Assembly: GCF_932294415.1 (NCBI RefSeq)
Contig: NC_065535.1
Span: 14,651,282-14,715,281, forward strand
From: Quercus robur
Taxonomy: Eukaryota; Streptophyta; Magnoliopsida; Fagales; Fagaceae
Direction: 5' to 3'
DNA: 64,000 nt
Numbering within the stretch: position 1 is the stretch's first letter; every line of letters begins with the position of its first letter. Made by a program: the position numbers and the translations under genes. Positions 49,956-63,114 of this stretch are shown here, one piece after another. The notes under the pieces were generated by a model. That model saw only the letters and a list, made by a program, of their open reading frames with translations. It was not told the DNA's origin and did no database searches.

Positions 49956-51370
49956 GTCAACCCGGACAATGATTGTTTATTTTTTTGATCAAGACAATGA
50001 TTGTTTATTAGAAATTGGTTTGGGTTGTGTTTAATGTGAGAAGTCCTTGAAAGAATTGAGGAAGAATGTGGGAGATAAAAAAATATATTTGGCGAGAGAA
50101 CAAATTAATAATTAGATAAAATAGTAATAGAGAATAGAGGCTAACATAGTTATAGATTAAGTAAAGTAGTACACAGCGAGTCAATTTCATACTGAATACT
50201 GTTTTGATTTTGCTAGGAAAACGAAATATTTCGGTACCAGTTGATACGGATGTACCGTTTTGAAATTACCGTTATATATAATATTTTTATATATAAATAT
50301 ATATTTGTATTATTTATATAAGTATGAATTTATGAATTTTTATGTTTATCAACATAAAATTTAAAATCCACATATTTTATAAGCATACATATTAGCTTAA
50401 GTATATTAACCAATATATTAGATTAAATAAAAATTTTAAATTTTTTTTTTCAATTTTTAAAATTTTTTATTTTACCAGCCAAAACACCAATACCAACCAG
50501 TATAGTTTTGGAGGATCACCGGTATTGACTTTCTTGGTACATGAACAATCTAGTTTGACGCCTTGACAATATGATTTACCATACAACACCAAATCTCTAA
50601 TGCAACTTGCCTTTCTTTGACACATGACAGTAATAACGATAACAATAATATGTCTTTGCCACACATACGGCTGTGTTATAGGTTGCAGTTTTTTGTTTTT
50701 GTTTTTGGAAAAAAAGATAAAGAAAAAAGCTTTAGAACGTAAATAAAAGTCATCTTGTTGCAAGCCTAAATAGAACACCAAGGTTTCAGGAACTAATGGA
50801 GCAAGTCAATCAATGGATGAGATCCCGCCAATTATATTCTTTTTTTCATGAAAGTATATGCCTATATGTTCCCTTCAAATTTCTCTTTTAAGCAAGGGTT
50901 TGAACATTATGAATTATTTTGCCTAAGAAACAAGTGTTTTAACTTTGAATTTGTTGAAAATTAAAAAGTGACATCGATTTTTTTTTTTTTTTTTTTAAGA
51001 CAATCACCTTCCTGAGTCGTTGACTTATTGCCACAATTTATGTGACAAAAGGAAAGTAATTTTGACAAAAAAATAATTAACAGACCATTCTAGCTAGTAG
51101 TATCAAATTAGCTATTGCACCACATCTTTTGAAGACAATAATTTAAACAGAAAATAACCACTGTGTATTATCAAAAAAGGAAAAACCACTGTACATCATT
51201 CATTTTTTTTTTTGAGAAAACTGTACATCATTCATTTAAATCTATGTTTACAGATGGACCTATCTTAATTTATCTTATTTTGCTCGTAGAAATCAGGAAA
51301 AAGAAGAACAAAATAAATTACATCTCTATTTTTTTTTTTTTTTTTGGTATTTCCCGCTAGATCTCTACTG
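49506..51370. other. AT-rich spacer
   Basis: Holds (AT)n at 49913-49951 and a GGTACCAG-type repeat relic at about 50220-50520 (GGTACCAGTTGATACGG, then complementary CCAACCAGTATAG). T runs (50978-50996, 51330-51345) lie before the end of the DUF241 gene. No gene supported. Confidence 0.5.
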
Positions 51371-52267
51371 TTATTGTGTAAGAGTGTTGAGTAGTGAAAC
51401 CCTCGCGTTGATCAAACCCCTAAACACTCTCTCACTACCATTTTCAATACCACCAATACAGCTCTCCAAATCTTGCATTTTCTTCAAACTCATTCTTACT
51501 TCTTCATCTCCCTTCTTTTTCAAACCCCACAAGCCCTCTACCCCAACTTGTTGAAATTCTTCAATAGCTTCTTCCACCTTGTCTTTCTTTGCTCTCTTGG
51601 ACAACCTCAGCCCCATCCAGGACGATTTCCTTGAAGCAAACGACACCGATATTCCATTAAAGAGAGCAACCGAAACCGACACTGTCAATTCAATAACATC
51701 TCCAATAACACCCACGAGCTCAGCATCACCAACTGATACAGTCTCTGATGAACTTGGATGAACCCCAATGCACCGAATTGTTGACACAAGCTTTCCCATT
51801 TCCTTAGCCATTCGTTTTCGAGCTTTTACGTACAAAACAACTTTTGTCTCGTCTCTCTTCCTCAAAGCCACCTGTGCCGCCAAATGCTCGTCTTTTAGAC
51901 CCAAAAACAATGTTTGGAAAATTCCATAAACGTCAACAAAACGAAGAAAATCTTCAAGGAGGCTCTCAACCCATTGCGGCTGTCGACGTAAAGATTCTTG
52001 GGTTTGTGGGAGTTGGAGAATATCATCAAGGCAGTCATGAACGTTTTTAAGACTGCTCAAACCATCACAAAGCCAAGCTGAAGTGCGAGTGTCAGGCTCG
52101 GAAGCCCAAGATTTGAGGTTGTTGATCTTATCCTTGAGCTGAGAGATCAAAGGGTGAGATCTGCATGGAAGACTAATAGATCTATTGTGGTGAGAGATTG
52201 GTATTTTCGATGGAAGGTTGGGAGTTTTGTTAGGGAAAGAAAGGGAGCGTCTAAAAACACCCACCAT
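51371..52267 (-). CDS. DUF241 / BPS1-like protein, single exon
   Basis: A 298-residue protein of the plant DUF241 family (BPS1-related, function poorly defined). The start chosen is MVGVFRRSLSFPNK, 37 codons inside the longest frame. The family begins with a short basic, Ser-rich segment (SLSFP, HHNRSISLPCRSHPLISQLKDKINNLKSW), and the upstream codons lie in the leader after the TATA box. Typical segments are SAWLCDGLSSLKNVHDCLDDILQLPQTQ (about 64-91), WVESLLEDFLRFVDVYGIFQTL and KMQDLESCIGGIENGSERVFRGLINARVSLLN at the C-terminus. A hydrophobic stretch at about 185-210 (VIELTVSVSVALFNGI) is also usual. No intron, as in many family members. Largely helical; no enzyme motif. Confidence 0.92.
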   Translation of the reverse strand: MVGVFRRSLSFPNKTPNLPSKIPISHHNRSISLPCRSHPLISQLKDKINNLKSWASEPDTRTSAWLCDGLSSLKNVHDCLDDILQLPQTQESLRRQPQWVESLLEDFLRFVDVYGIFQTLFLGLKDEHLAAQVALRKRDETKVVLYVKARKRMAKEMGKLVSTIRCIGVHPSSSETVSVGDAELVGVIGDVIELTVSVSVALFNGISVSFASRKSSWMGLRLSKRAKKDKVEEAIEEFQQVGVEGLWGLKKKGDEEVRMSLKKMQDLESCIGGIENGSERVFRGLINARVSLLNTLTQ

Positions 52268-52343
52268 TGTTGTTTTTTCTTGCAAATTTTTGTGTGTGTT
52301 GGTGTTGTGTTGTGTTTGCTTTGGTGAAGAGAAAGAGATAATG

Positions 52344-52351
52344 CTTATAAA
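52344..52351 (-). promoter_or_regulatory. TATA box of the DUF241 gene
   Basis: TTTATAAG on the minus strand, about 80 bases upstream of the chosen ATG at 52267. It supports that start over the longer frame, whose ATG at 52378 would lie upstream of the TATA box. Confidence 0.6.
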
Positions 52352-52671
52352 GGGTGGACATGGACAACTAAGGCACACGAGGCATTGTGTGGGGGGACTG
52401 GATCCGCGAATAAATCCAGGCTGTTTATGGTAATTACTAATTAGCTAATTAATCAAGTGGGAGGGCCTGCGTTGTTATCTTATACCAGTGGAACTTCAGC
52501 TTATGGTTTCCTTTTCCCGTGGAGAGGAGACACCACGTGGTTTTGACACGCTGGTTTTGTTAGGCTGCAGGGCTAGCCAGTAGCTAGTCACAATTTTTTT
52601 TTTCCCTGATTTTTTTTTTTGCTTGTTTTCTTTTTATTGAATAAAGAAGGGAAATTAAAATAAAAATATGG

Positions 52672-53034
52672 GTAAAATGCAAAACTGCGCTAAATTTTTT
52701 TAGATTTCATCTCAGTTTTCTAACTTTGTTTTTATTCATTTTAACCCTCTAACTTCAAGTTTATTAAATTAAGAATTTTTTATCAACTTTTGTTATATGT
52801 TGTGGTTATTTTTTCAATTTTATAAATTTTTCTTCAAATTTTTTAAATTAAAAAAACTCAATTAATGATTGAAAAATATTTTTCAGATTTTTTTTTTCAA
52901 AAAATTTTATCAAAAGTTAATAGAAAGACCTTAATTGAATAAATCTGAAATTTAAAGGATTGAAATGAACGAAAGTAAAGTTAGAGGACTGAAATGAAAT
53001 CTGAAGATCGTTAGAGAATCAGTTTTGCATTTTA
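52672..53034. mobile_element. Foldback MITE
   Basis: GGTAAAATGCAAAACTG on the left pairs with CAGTTTTGCATTTTAGC on the right. The arms continue complementary (AGATTTCATCTCAGTTTTCTAACTTTG against its near-complement) for over 120 bases each. A precise target duplication was not found. Confidence 0.65.
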
Positions 53035-55624
53035 GCTTAAAAATAAAGATTGTGTGAATATGCCCCCCCCCCCCCCCCCCCAAAATAAAAAAGAAGAAGA
53101 AGAAGAAGAGTGAGACGATTGGCTACTATCATGTGTGAGCATGTGCGTGATTATAGCTCTTTTACTTGTTGAAAAACTTATGCCCGAAAGACCTAGACAA
53201 AAATGAGAATGGTGGACGATTTCTCAAGTTAGTTGAATTATATCTTAACCTTAACTAATGTCTTATCGTTATCTTTGAAATTTTGAGCTCAAGACATACC
53301 CAATGCTAAGATTCTAAGTGAAACTTAGGTTTAGGTCCCTATAGCGGCATAACTTCTAATTTTAAGTGAAACTTAGGTTTAGATCCCTATAGCGGCTTAA
53401 CTTCTAATTTTAACAGATATATTCAATTAGTCACCAAGTAGTTAATTAGTCAATATTCAAGCACAATAATAAATATGGATAAATGCATTCAGAACATTAC
53501 TAAAGAACAAGCATGCCCAACATAAACAACATTTGTTCACAAATTGAAAACCCAAGGCAAAGCCCAATTCAATAAGTCTACGATTGAAGGTTGTTGCGGT
53601 ACAACGATACTCACATTACTTCTCATATATACATGTAGTAAGCCTAAGTGCCTAAGCACTTCAAGCAGCTCTAGTTAGTAACTGCAAAACAAGCCTTGTG
53701 TCTTCAAAGCTACTCAAGATGTTGATCACAAAATTATCTCTTAGTCACTTCAAAACTTCATGAAGATTGGATGTTGTCTACTATGGTGATCTTTGTGTTT
53801 GAAATAACAAATCTTTCAAGTTTCAAGGATGTCCAATAGGAAAGAGTGGAAGACACAATGGAAAGCTCTCTCTAGGATTGAATGGCTACAAAATAGTCAT
53901 GGAAATCAATCTTGGATTTTCTATATTAAAATTTTGCTTGACCAAACATCTTGCGAACTTCTACCAGAAGTTTCTATCCAAGCACCCAATTTCAGTTAAA
54001 CGATCTTGTCTTTTTGCTCGACTGAAATCTTCAAAACAACACAATGAATAGTAGTCTTTAGCTTCAACCTTTCTACGTACATCAATACAATTACAACGGA
54101 CAATAGTCCAACAATTTACAAATAAATTTGTTATATATGGAATTAATAACAATGGGCGACCACTAATGATAGTAACTGGTTAAATTGATACATTTTAGGA
54201 GAGTGAAATTTGAACTTTAATAAACATCTCCATTAATTGGAAATATCAGAAAATGCCACTGGCTAGTATGGTAACTTACTACATCCTGTTGGGTCTGCCC
54301 AAGTGAGATAAACACATAGGTAAACATGAACTTAACTCTTGATTGGAGGATTTGTATAAAGAGTATTGAATCTCGCACATTTTTATCGTACAAAGTCTGT
54401 ACGTATCACCAATTTCATGTTTTAAATTTGAATATATATTAATAAATAAATAAAAATGTAGATTTCACATATGAAACTATAAACGACGTGTGTATGGAGC
54501 GTACATCAACAAGTACTAGAAGCCTAGAGCAATTACTGTTGTATAAACGCGAGGTGAGAGGAAAACAAATTTAAAAGTTCCAAACTTGAGGAATCCATAT
54601 GCAAAGACTTATATCTTAGGGTTTTTTTTGTAAAGGAAATTTTGCTGTAAAGTACCTCTTGGGAAATGCCAAGAGACATGTTATTATCAAATTGGGATAC
54701 AAAGGTTTAAGTCTAACGGTGGATAACTAATTTATAAACTTCTAAAGTGAGTTAAAACTTAAAACTAGAGGACAAAGAGGGTACATTATTTTACCCATAG
54801 AAATAAGTCAAACAAATATATTTTTATTAAATAAGTTATGTAACTAGAACCCAAAAAAAAAAAAAGTTATGTAACTAAAAGTTTATTTTTAAACTATATA
54901 TATATTTTTAAACAATTTTTTCAAACAATCTAATTTTTAAAAGTTGTACTAAACAGGCACATAGATGCAAATTTAAATTGTCAAATAATAGATTGGACAA
55001 ACTTTCTTCCAAAACTGATATATCGGAAAATTCGGTCTATCTTCCATTGTGGAAGATCCAAAGTCTATTGAAATATGACTTCTGACTTGTGGGTAGTCTT
55101 TTAGAGAGAACTAAAAACTAACAAATCTACTTACATTGATCTTCTAGCTTTAAGGATTGTAGACTTTTGGAAGAGCAACGTATGCCAATAAAAAACGCAC
55201 CCATATTGAATTAGAGCTTTCTTATTATTTCTACTCGGGTCTATGCTTCTTTATCAGTCACCTAAAACTAATGAATTATCCTTATAATTAATCTACCAAT
55301 TGGGAGAAAAATTCTTTGTTGGGCTTTTTATTTTTCCATTAATTAAAGACACCCCGAAAGGGAAAATATAAATATATGTGCATTTGGATTAGTTTATAGG
55401 TCATGTTAATATATGCTTTTAGTGTAATTGTTAATTTATATATAATTTTTTAATGATTTATTTTTTCAAGGCACAATTGTATTTTCACTTTCATTTAACA
55501 AATCAGTGTATCAATAAAAAATAATCTAATTGCATAAAAGTTTACTCCAGACGCTAATGTATTTGTAATTGTAAGTATGTTACTCTTTGCTACTCTGAAG
55601 TCTTATCTGTGTTTTAACCGCAAA

Positions 55625-55657
<33 letters not shown>

Positions 55658-58600
55658 GTTGTCTATGTTTGTGTGTGTTTTGTCATGGTGATGTATTTGC
55701 CAAATCTCTCATTTCTGCTTTTTAATCCATCTAGGGGTGCAAGGAGTTTCCCAGTTTCCCTACACCAACAATCTCTACTTTTGTAAAGGGCTCAACTTGC
55801 AACCAATTATGTCCAACGTCCCATAAAGTAAAAGCAATTGTAGATTAGAAAGAAAGAAAAATCTCCACCAATTGTTTCAAAAATAAACAAAAAGATGGTA
55901 GATTGGACATATGACAAACCATTATTACCTTTGTACACGCCCAACTCATTTTCCTTTTCCACCTAACCAATAATACAACATGGTTTTTTTTTTTAGCTGC
56001 AACAATAATAGGTCCGCTATTTCAAACCAAAAAGAGAGAGCCACTGCTGTCTGTAACTGTAACTATAACAGCGCATTCTAATCTGGACACTGACATTCAT
56101 AGATAGTTGTGATTGATAAGGATGTATTCCATGACCTACCAACATATATTTACTGATCATAACTTGATATGTAACAAGTTGTAACATAAAATTATGCTAA
56201 AAGTTGTATCTCTAGCCAAATTACTTAGTATACATTTCCGCGTGTGGGTTGTCACACTATTAATGCACGCTTTTGCCATATCTATTTAGGAACTTGAAGT
56301 TGAAGAATATCACTTAATTTGGAGCTTAACAATTTCAGACGGAATATGGCAATTTTAAGAACGATACGAAAGAGAATAATTTGGAGCCTAATATCCCGGG
56401 GACATCTAGGAGTATATACTGCGTATCTTTTTACGTATATCTTTTTTACGTATAACCTAATACTTAAACTCAATTAATACAGTTCTCAAAATAAATAAAT
56501 AAATAAATAATACTAAAACAGTCCCTTGTCCAAAGGGGAAAAAGATACGTATCAATGTATCATGCAGATTGTATATAATGGCCTTTAATTTTTTAATTTT
56601 TTGCAAACAGTACAATTGTTCAACTTTTGGAACTCGTTGTATCTGCTCAATGATGGCAAGCAAATGTTACAACTAAATCAAATGCAACAAGAAGGAGCCG
56701 CAAAGAAACAACTTAGCTTGAGTCTAATGTATTTTGTGCACCTGTTATGATGGTAATATATGTCCAAATTGTGATGGGTTTAGTGTAATTCAACATTGGA
56801 TCCAAGGTTTACCTCCAAAGAAATGGATTTAACTTTGACTTGGATTGAGTTCAATGCACTCAGTACATTTGGCCAATTGAGATAATAACAAGTGACCAAA
56901 AGTGGACATATGTCACCATTGTAAGATGTCCAATACAATTAAATATTAGACCCAAATAATTAACTTTGCCCCAAAGGAAATACCAAAACTAGGGGGTGCT
57001 CACATCATACTTGTTATCCTTCCAAACATACACAAAAGTAATTAACTCTGTGCGAAGTGACAAAACCGGTTTCTTGATTAATAAAACCCATGATTCCAAA
57101 AAACCTGTTATGGCCGAAGTTGCAAGTGAACAGCCAAACAAAACCGGGGAAACTCAGAAGCCGTAAGCAAGAAACTAACCACTACATGTCTACATATTAA
57201 AGTAAGTCCAACTAGAATTTTTTTAATAGTGAGCGTGTAAAGCCAGCTCTGACCTTAACAAGCTGACCCGTGACCACGTTGTATTTCTGACTTGTCAGCG
57301 TTTCTCTAAAACAACCAGTTCCTGTTCACCTAATTACTTCAGCTCCCCAGTTTTGGAATTCGAGAAACTCATCATTAAACGGTAAAGTGTAAACATGACA
57401 GATAGGCTTGGAAGAACCTGTCCTCTTAGAGATAAGAATGTGGAATTGAAGTCACGAGATTCTCTTTCCAGTTGACTCAACGGTGGTAGCTAGAAATGGA
57501 CCAGTTGGTGGAGCATTTTAAATATTCATTTTCAATTTTTAAATAATATTATATATTTTTTCATACATTTTTTTTACTCATATATTTTTTTAAAAAATAT
57601 AAACAATATTACTCAAATTTCTCTATCAAACAGGTCTTAGAAAGCATGAAATGGTAGGTTTCTTTGAGTGTCAAGTTCAAATTTTGTTTCTGCAGAAGAA
57701 GAAAACATACCGTTAGCTCTACACAGACTACACACTAGCATTGACTCAGCCCACGTGCAGATGATTGGATGGTATCTTCACCAATAAAATTGAAGAATGT
57801 GTCACGTTTTTATCATTTTCTCTTCTTCATATTTCGAGAAAGAGGGCTTTATTCAAATAAGAGAAATGTTAACAAAGGTATTAGAGCATTAAATTATGAA
57901 CTATTTTTAAAAATATTTTATGGAAAAATGATTAAGTAATTAATTTTTCAAACAGTTTTTTATATTTTTCATAAAAATGATGTTAACAATTTTTTTAATA
58001 TAGTTTATTAACAATTGCTCTAAGAGCACTCGTTAGTACTAGCTAAAATAAGAATTATTTTCTTAATCTGTGGAGTAACATTACTTTTATATGAGTTCAT
58101 CACTATAACATCACTTTTGTTATATATCAATTGTAATAGAACAGGCTAATAGTTGTAAAAATTAAAATTAACAAAAAAATGTTCCCAAACATTTTGCTAT
58201 AATAAGACTAGGGTTTTCCTCGAGTGGAATTAGAGAAGATGGGAAGATCACACCATCACAACTCCTCCTAGGATTAAGCAAAAGAAGAAGAGGAAAAGAA
58301 AAGAATGGTGTTCATTCAAAGTGACATTTGTTGCATACGATAGCCTTTTGGGCTATACGCCTAATATTAAGATGAAAAATTATTTTTAATTAATTAAAGT
58401 GAAAAAGTAACTGCTTTGAGTAGAAAAGATTATTCGATAACAGCGATACATTAAAAGAAAAAGAGAATTAAGAGAGAAACGTTACTATTTTGGAGATATT
58501 TGGTGGTGTGAAGTTTATTCGCAATAATATGTTGAGTATGTAACATTCTAAAAATATTTCGCTCTAAAAAGGTTGAAAAATGTTTTTTCTCTATTGAATT

Positions 58601-58990
58601 TGTTTTCTGTTGACAAAATAAACTGTTTAATGTTTTTTTACTTTGTTGAGGCTGTTTTCTATTGATCACTGAAAACTTTTTTTGTTGACTTGCGTTTTCT
58701 ACTGTACCAAATATTTGTAAATGCGAAAACTGTTTTCCATCAAAACAACATGTCACTATATAAATAGAAGAATGAGCTTGAGGTTGTGTTTATTTTGATT
58801 GAAAATATTTTCTCCACTTTCAGGTATTGGGCCCGATTGAATATGGTGTGGTCAAACTGAACCGGAAAATAAGCCCTCATGGGGCGTAAATTGTTTTACA
58901 CCCCTTAAAAGGCATTAAGTAATTTACACCTTACCACTCGAGCTACAAAGAGTTAAAGACCCTATTAATAGCAATGGGGCCATATATAGC
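53035..58990. other. Long AT-rich spacer, no supported gene
   Basis: Contains a C18 tract (53064-53082), a near-perfect tandem pair of about 58 bp at 53318-53416 (GTGAAACTTAGGTTTAG twice), an A/G tract at 55622-55657 and CACGTG at 57751. MITE-like half-sites (GTTAAT...GTGCC type) lie at 55393 and 58020. All open frames are short (under 105 codons) and lack protein character. Confidence 0.55.
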
Positions 58991-59099
58991 GAAGTGGCAC
59001 GAATGACCCCAAGTGTAACTCTAGAAAGAGAATGGGTCACTCTTCTCTCCTCTGGCTTTGTGGGTGGTGGTGGGCCTGGTGGCCCTCATTTGCAACTCA

Positions 59100-59308
59100 G
59101 AAGGGGAATGGGTCAGGGGTTTCATCGGACAATAGGTTTTCCTTCTAGCCTTTTTAAGAAGATTTGGGCTCTACGCGATGGGATTCTCATTGTTAGAAAA
59201 GTAGGTAATGCTAAACTGTTGGTTGATGTAGATGCCATGGAAATTGTGTCCATTGCTTGTTCTAGTCATGTTCCTAACTTTTATTTTTTAGGAAAACTTT
59301 ATAGATAA
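59100..59308 (+). pseudogene. Remnant of a LINE RNase H domain
   Basis: FKKIWALRDGILIVRKVGNAKLLVDVDAMEIVSI resembles the helix-strand part of the RVT_3-type RNase H found in plant L1 elements, where ALRDG and EVDA are usual. Only this segment remains, and its upstream part is not RT-like. It is an old fragment independent of the LINE at 60.9 kb. Confidence 0.5.
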
Positions 59309-59335
59309 AATTGTATTTTATATCTATGACATCCC

Positions 59336-59470
59336 TTAATAATGATTGTTTTTTATCATTAGACTAGGACACTAATTGATTTTTGATGTAAGAGGGATTG
59401 AACTTCAAATTTCCTATTTAACAACAAAAGGCCTTTACCAATTAAGCTAACTACAACAACAAATTTCCTT
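59336..59470 (-). mobile_element. tRNA-derived SINE copy (minus)
   Basis: Minus strand: A-box TAGCTTAATTGGTAAAG (about 59452-59436), B-box AAGTTCAATCCC (about 59408-59397), then GTGTCCTAGTCTAATGATAAAA. The same order and spacing occur as in the 45.5-kb copy. Confidence 0.65.
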
Positions 59471-59809
59471 ACTAAATTGGGTTGTAATCAAGTAAAGGCT
59501 ATAAATCACATTGAGCTAACTTATCATAATCCTATCCTAAAACCTAAATTCCTACTAGAATAGGATGTAATGACTTCCCCCGATCTAATAAGGGCCTATT
59601 TATTTAATTAATATCTATTTCTACCCCAAAAAATGGTAAGTTAACATACCTTGAGATTTTTTTTTTTTTTTTGGAGCTAAACGATAGAAACATACCTTGA
59701 GATTTAAATTAATGTCAATTAGGTCCAAGCCTTTTTAAAATTAATTAATTTGGTCTATAAAGCTAACTTAGTCTCTAATACAATTAGGAAAAATGACTAA
59801 TTGGCCTAA

Positions 59810-60359
59810 GAGCATCCACAGCAGTGGAGCTAAAAATTTAGCTTTTTAGCTCCACCAAAAGTTACTTTATCTATTTTATCTACACACATGCCACAGCAGT
59901 GGATCTATTTTAGCTTGCAACACAATAAAATAATATAAACATCACAATAAAATAATATAACCACTACAATAAAATAATATATCCCACTACCAAAAAAAAA
60001 ACATCCACAGCACGAACCACAACTACTCTACCATCAACCACAACCATAACCACCACAACAGGAAAAAAAAAAAAAAAAAAGACACCCACAGCACCACAAA
60101 ACAAACCTGTAGCACACCACAAAACAAACCCACAGCCACAAATCACAAATCGAATTAGCAAATCACAAATTGAACCCACAAAACCCAAATCCAGCTACCC
60201 AAACGTCGAGGGACCGAAGTTGAGCTTCGGTGATGTTGGGCTTCGGCGGCATGGGTCTGAAGGACCAAAGTTGAGAGAGTGAATGGAGAGACCGGACCGG
60301 AGTTGAGAGAGTGAATTGAGAGAGATGAGCTTCAGAGTCTCAGAGATGAGATGAAAGTG

Positions 60360-60392
<33 letters not shown>

Positions 60393-60679
60393 CACGGATA
60401 AAAGAATGAAAAAGAAATGAGCAAGTGGAAGCTGGTGGAATAAAATAATAGAAGTTGGGTGATAAAATAATTTTTTTTTTTTTTAGCTCTAATGAACAAT
60501 GCACATCTATCTATAGATGTGCATTGTAGCAGTGGAGCTAAAAAAAATGGATTTAGCAGTGGACTGTAGCAGTGGAGCTAAAAAAAATGGATTTAGCTCC
60601 ACTGCTGGAGCATCATTTGAGTAGTAATGTAGCTAAAATTTAGCAATATAACAATATAGCTACACTGCTGCAAATGCTC
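59810..60679. mobile_element. Harbinger-like non-autonomous element (870 bp)
   Basis: Left end GAGCATCCACAGCAGTGG and right end, inverted, GAGCATTTGCAGCAGTG. TAA is duplicated on both sides (59807-59809 and 60680-60682). The interior is A/C-rich, with repeated AATAAAATAATATA (59929-59980) and (GA)n at 60363-60390. A duplicated segment of about 39 bp (GTAGCAGTGGAGCTAAAAA) lies at 60526 and 60567. Related to the element at 18003. No transposase. Confidence 0.7.
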
Positions 60680-60869
60680 TAACATGTCTAGAGAGTAAGT
60701 CGACTTTAGGGAAACATCAGGTATGTCAATGGAATTTTTTTATTTTTTATTTTATTTTTTAAATCTAGAAAGATAATACTACGTGTGGGCTTTTAGATGC
60801 ACACAATACAATATTTGGATGGTGGGCTTTTAGATAAGTAATGCCTAATCATGCTTTTAGAAAGATACT

Positions 60870-62859
60870 TCCCTTTTCTTCAACAACAACACCAAAGCTT
60901 CTGATCAAGCTGAAATCAAAAATCTTTTTGGAGACCAAGTCATCAAGCAACAAGAAAGATACCTAGGCCTTCCATCCCTAATTGGTCAAGGAAAAAAGAA
61001 GGCTTTTAACAAGATTAAGGACTAGCTTGGCCAGAAAATTGCAAGTTAGAAAGGGAAGCTACTGTCCTTAGCTGGTAAAGAAGTCCTCATCAAAGTAGTT
61101 GCCCAAGCCACTCCTACCTATACCATGAGTTGCTTCAAGTTACCTGACTCGCTATGCAAAGATTTTAGCTTTATGATCAGCAAATTTTGGTGGGAACAAA
61201 ATCTAACGAGCGGAATATATCTTAGGTCTATTGGGACAAGTTATGTAAATCCAAAGATACTAGCGGCATGGGTTTTAGAGACTTAAAAGCCTTCAACTTG
61301 GCTCTCCTAACTAAGCAAGGTTGGTGTCTCCTCCAAAACACAAATTCTCTTTTCCACCATGTTTTCCAAGCCAAGTACTTTGCTGACAGGTCTTTCCTTG
61401 ATGCTCAACTCGGCAAAAGACCATCATTTGCTTCGCAGAGCATTATGGCTACTAAGAGCATGGTGGAAGATGGAATTAGATGGTCTATTAGAAATGGAGA
61501 CAAGGTGAATATATGGAATGACAAGTGGATTCCCAACCCCAAAACATACAAGATCATGACCCCTATAAACCCCCTGATGTATAATGAGAAAGTTTCAACT
61601 CTAATTGATAAAGAGAGAGCCGTGTGGAAATCTGAGTTGGTTAACTCCATTTTTCTCCCCCATGAGGCTTGAGCTATTTTGGCTATCCCTTTGAGCTCGA
61701 CTCTTCCTAAGGACCGTAAAGTATGGTCTGGCACAGCCAATGGGGTGTTCTCGGTCCGAAGTGCCTACCATGTTAGTCATAAGCAACTATCCAAGTTCAA
61801 TGTTAGGGAATGTTCAAATAACACCAGAATGAAGTCATTGTAGAATCAATTTGGAAGTTCCACTTCCCAAACAAAATTAGAAACTTTATTTGGCAAGCTT
61901 GCAAAGACATTCTCCCAACTAAAACTAAGCTAAGAGACCGCGAGATTCCAGTGGAAGTGGAGTGCGACTTATGTGGAGGGGTGGAAATAGCGGGTCATAT
62001 GTTCTGGGGCTGTGATTTTGTAGCAGCAGTTTGGCAAATGGTTAATGTCAAAGCTCCTGGCCTCATGATTAACCCATCAAATTTCCTTGACCTATTTTGG
62101 TGCATAATGGAGGCAAAACCAGACCAAGACCTTGAAGCCTCCGCAACAACGGCATGGATTCTTTGGAACAACTGAAATGCAGCGCGACATGGGGAAAGCA
62201 GTAGAACTGCCTTGCAGATTTTTGAGGCTTCAAGACTTTACTTGGTAGAGTTCCAAACCCACTGTAATTCTCCTCAAGCCCATCAACCCCACGCCCCTTA
62301 TTTATGGAGGCCACCTCCACCAGGTTGGTACAAGACAAACGTTAATGGTGTTGTTTTCAAGGAGCGAGGTTAGTGTGGGATTGGAGTGGTGATTCGGAAT
62401 GATAAAGGCCAAATAATGGGAGCTCTTAGCAAAACACTCCCATACCCGTTGGGAGTGCTAGAAACCAAAGCCAAAGCAGCCGAGATTGGCATAATTTTCT
62501 CCTGGGAATTGGGTCCTAGAGAGATTATTCTTGAGGGAGATTCCCAAATTGTTATGAATGTCATTGCCAACCATGACCCAAGCCCTATTCAGATCCAACA
62601 GCTTGTTGCTGGTATAAAATATTGAGAACCAAAGTTTAGAGCATGGAAAACCTCCTTCACGCGCAAAGAGGGGACCAGGCAACTCACCTCATGGCTAAAC
62701 ATGCCAAGCAAATTTCTGAATGTACTATCTGGGTGAAAGATACTCCCCCTATAATTGTTTCTCAAATCCTTAATGATTTATTTGATTGGGTCTCGGCCCA
62801 GTTTTATGAAAGCTTATCAACATTCTTATCAAAAAGAAAAAAAAAAAAAAAAAAAAAAA
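60870..62859 (+). mobile_element. 5'-truncated LINE (L1-type) with RNase H and poly(A)
   Basis: Non-LTR element lacking ORF1, the endonuclease and most of RT. It begins in the RT thumb (RYLGLPSLIGQGKKKAFNKIK, LSLAGKEVLIKVVAQATPTYTMSCFKLP). Next come the GFRDLKAFNLALLTKQGWCLL block (61268 on), the zinc-binding RT region (CDLCGG, HMFWGC at about 61963-62000) and a C-terminal RNase H (VVIRNDKGQIMGA, ETKAKAAEIGI, LEGDSQIVMN; 62380-62625). Frames are broken by stops, for example TAG at about 61023, TGA at about 61671 and TGA at about 62173. It ends in about 29 A, and AGAAAGATACT flanks it (60859-60869 and 62860-62870), typical of target-primed insertion. Confidence 0.9.
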
Positions 62860-63014
62860 AGAAAGATACTCAACCAACCCAAGTAACACAACTTAAAACC
62901 TGGGATGCCATGAATGACCCCCACAAGTGTCGACAGTTCAAATTACCACACAAAAACAAACATAACACTACGTGTCATTCATTTCTCAACATTGAACTAG
63001 TACAAATACCTAGC

Positions 63015-63022
63015 TATATATA
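63015..63022 (+). promoter_or_regulatory. TATA box before the small 63-kb gene
   Basis: TATATATA in CTATATATAG, 93 bases before the ATG at 63115. Position suits a short leader. Confidence 0.5.
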
Positions 63023-63114
63023 GCTACCATACATGGTCCACATTCATATCCTAAAAATTTGCAAGTGGAACACAATTCAATTCACACAGAAACTGAAAAA
63101 GTAAAACAACAGAA

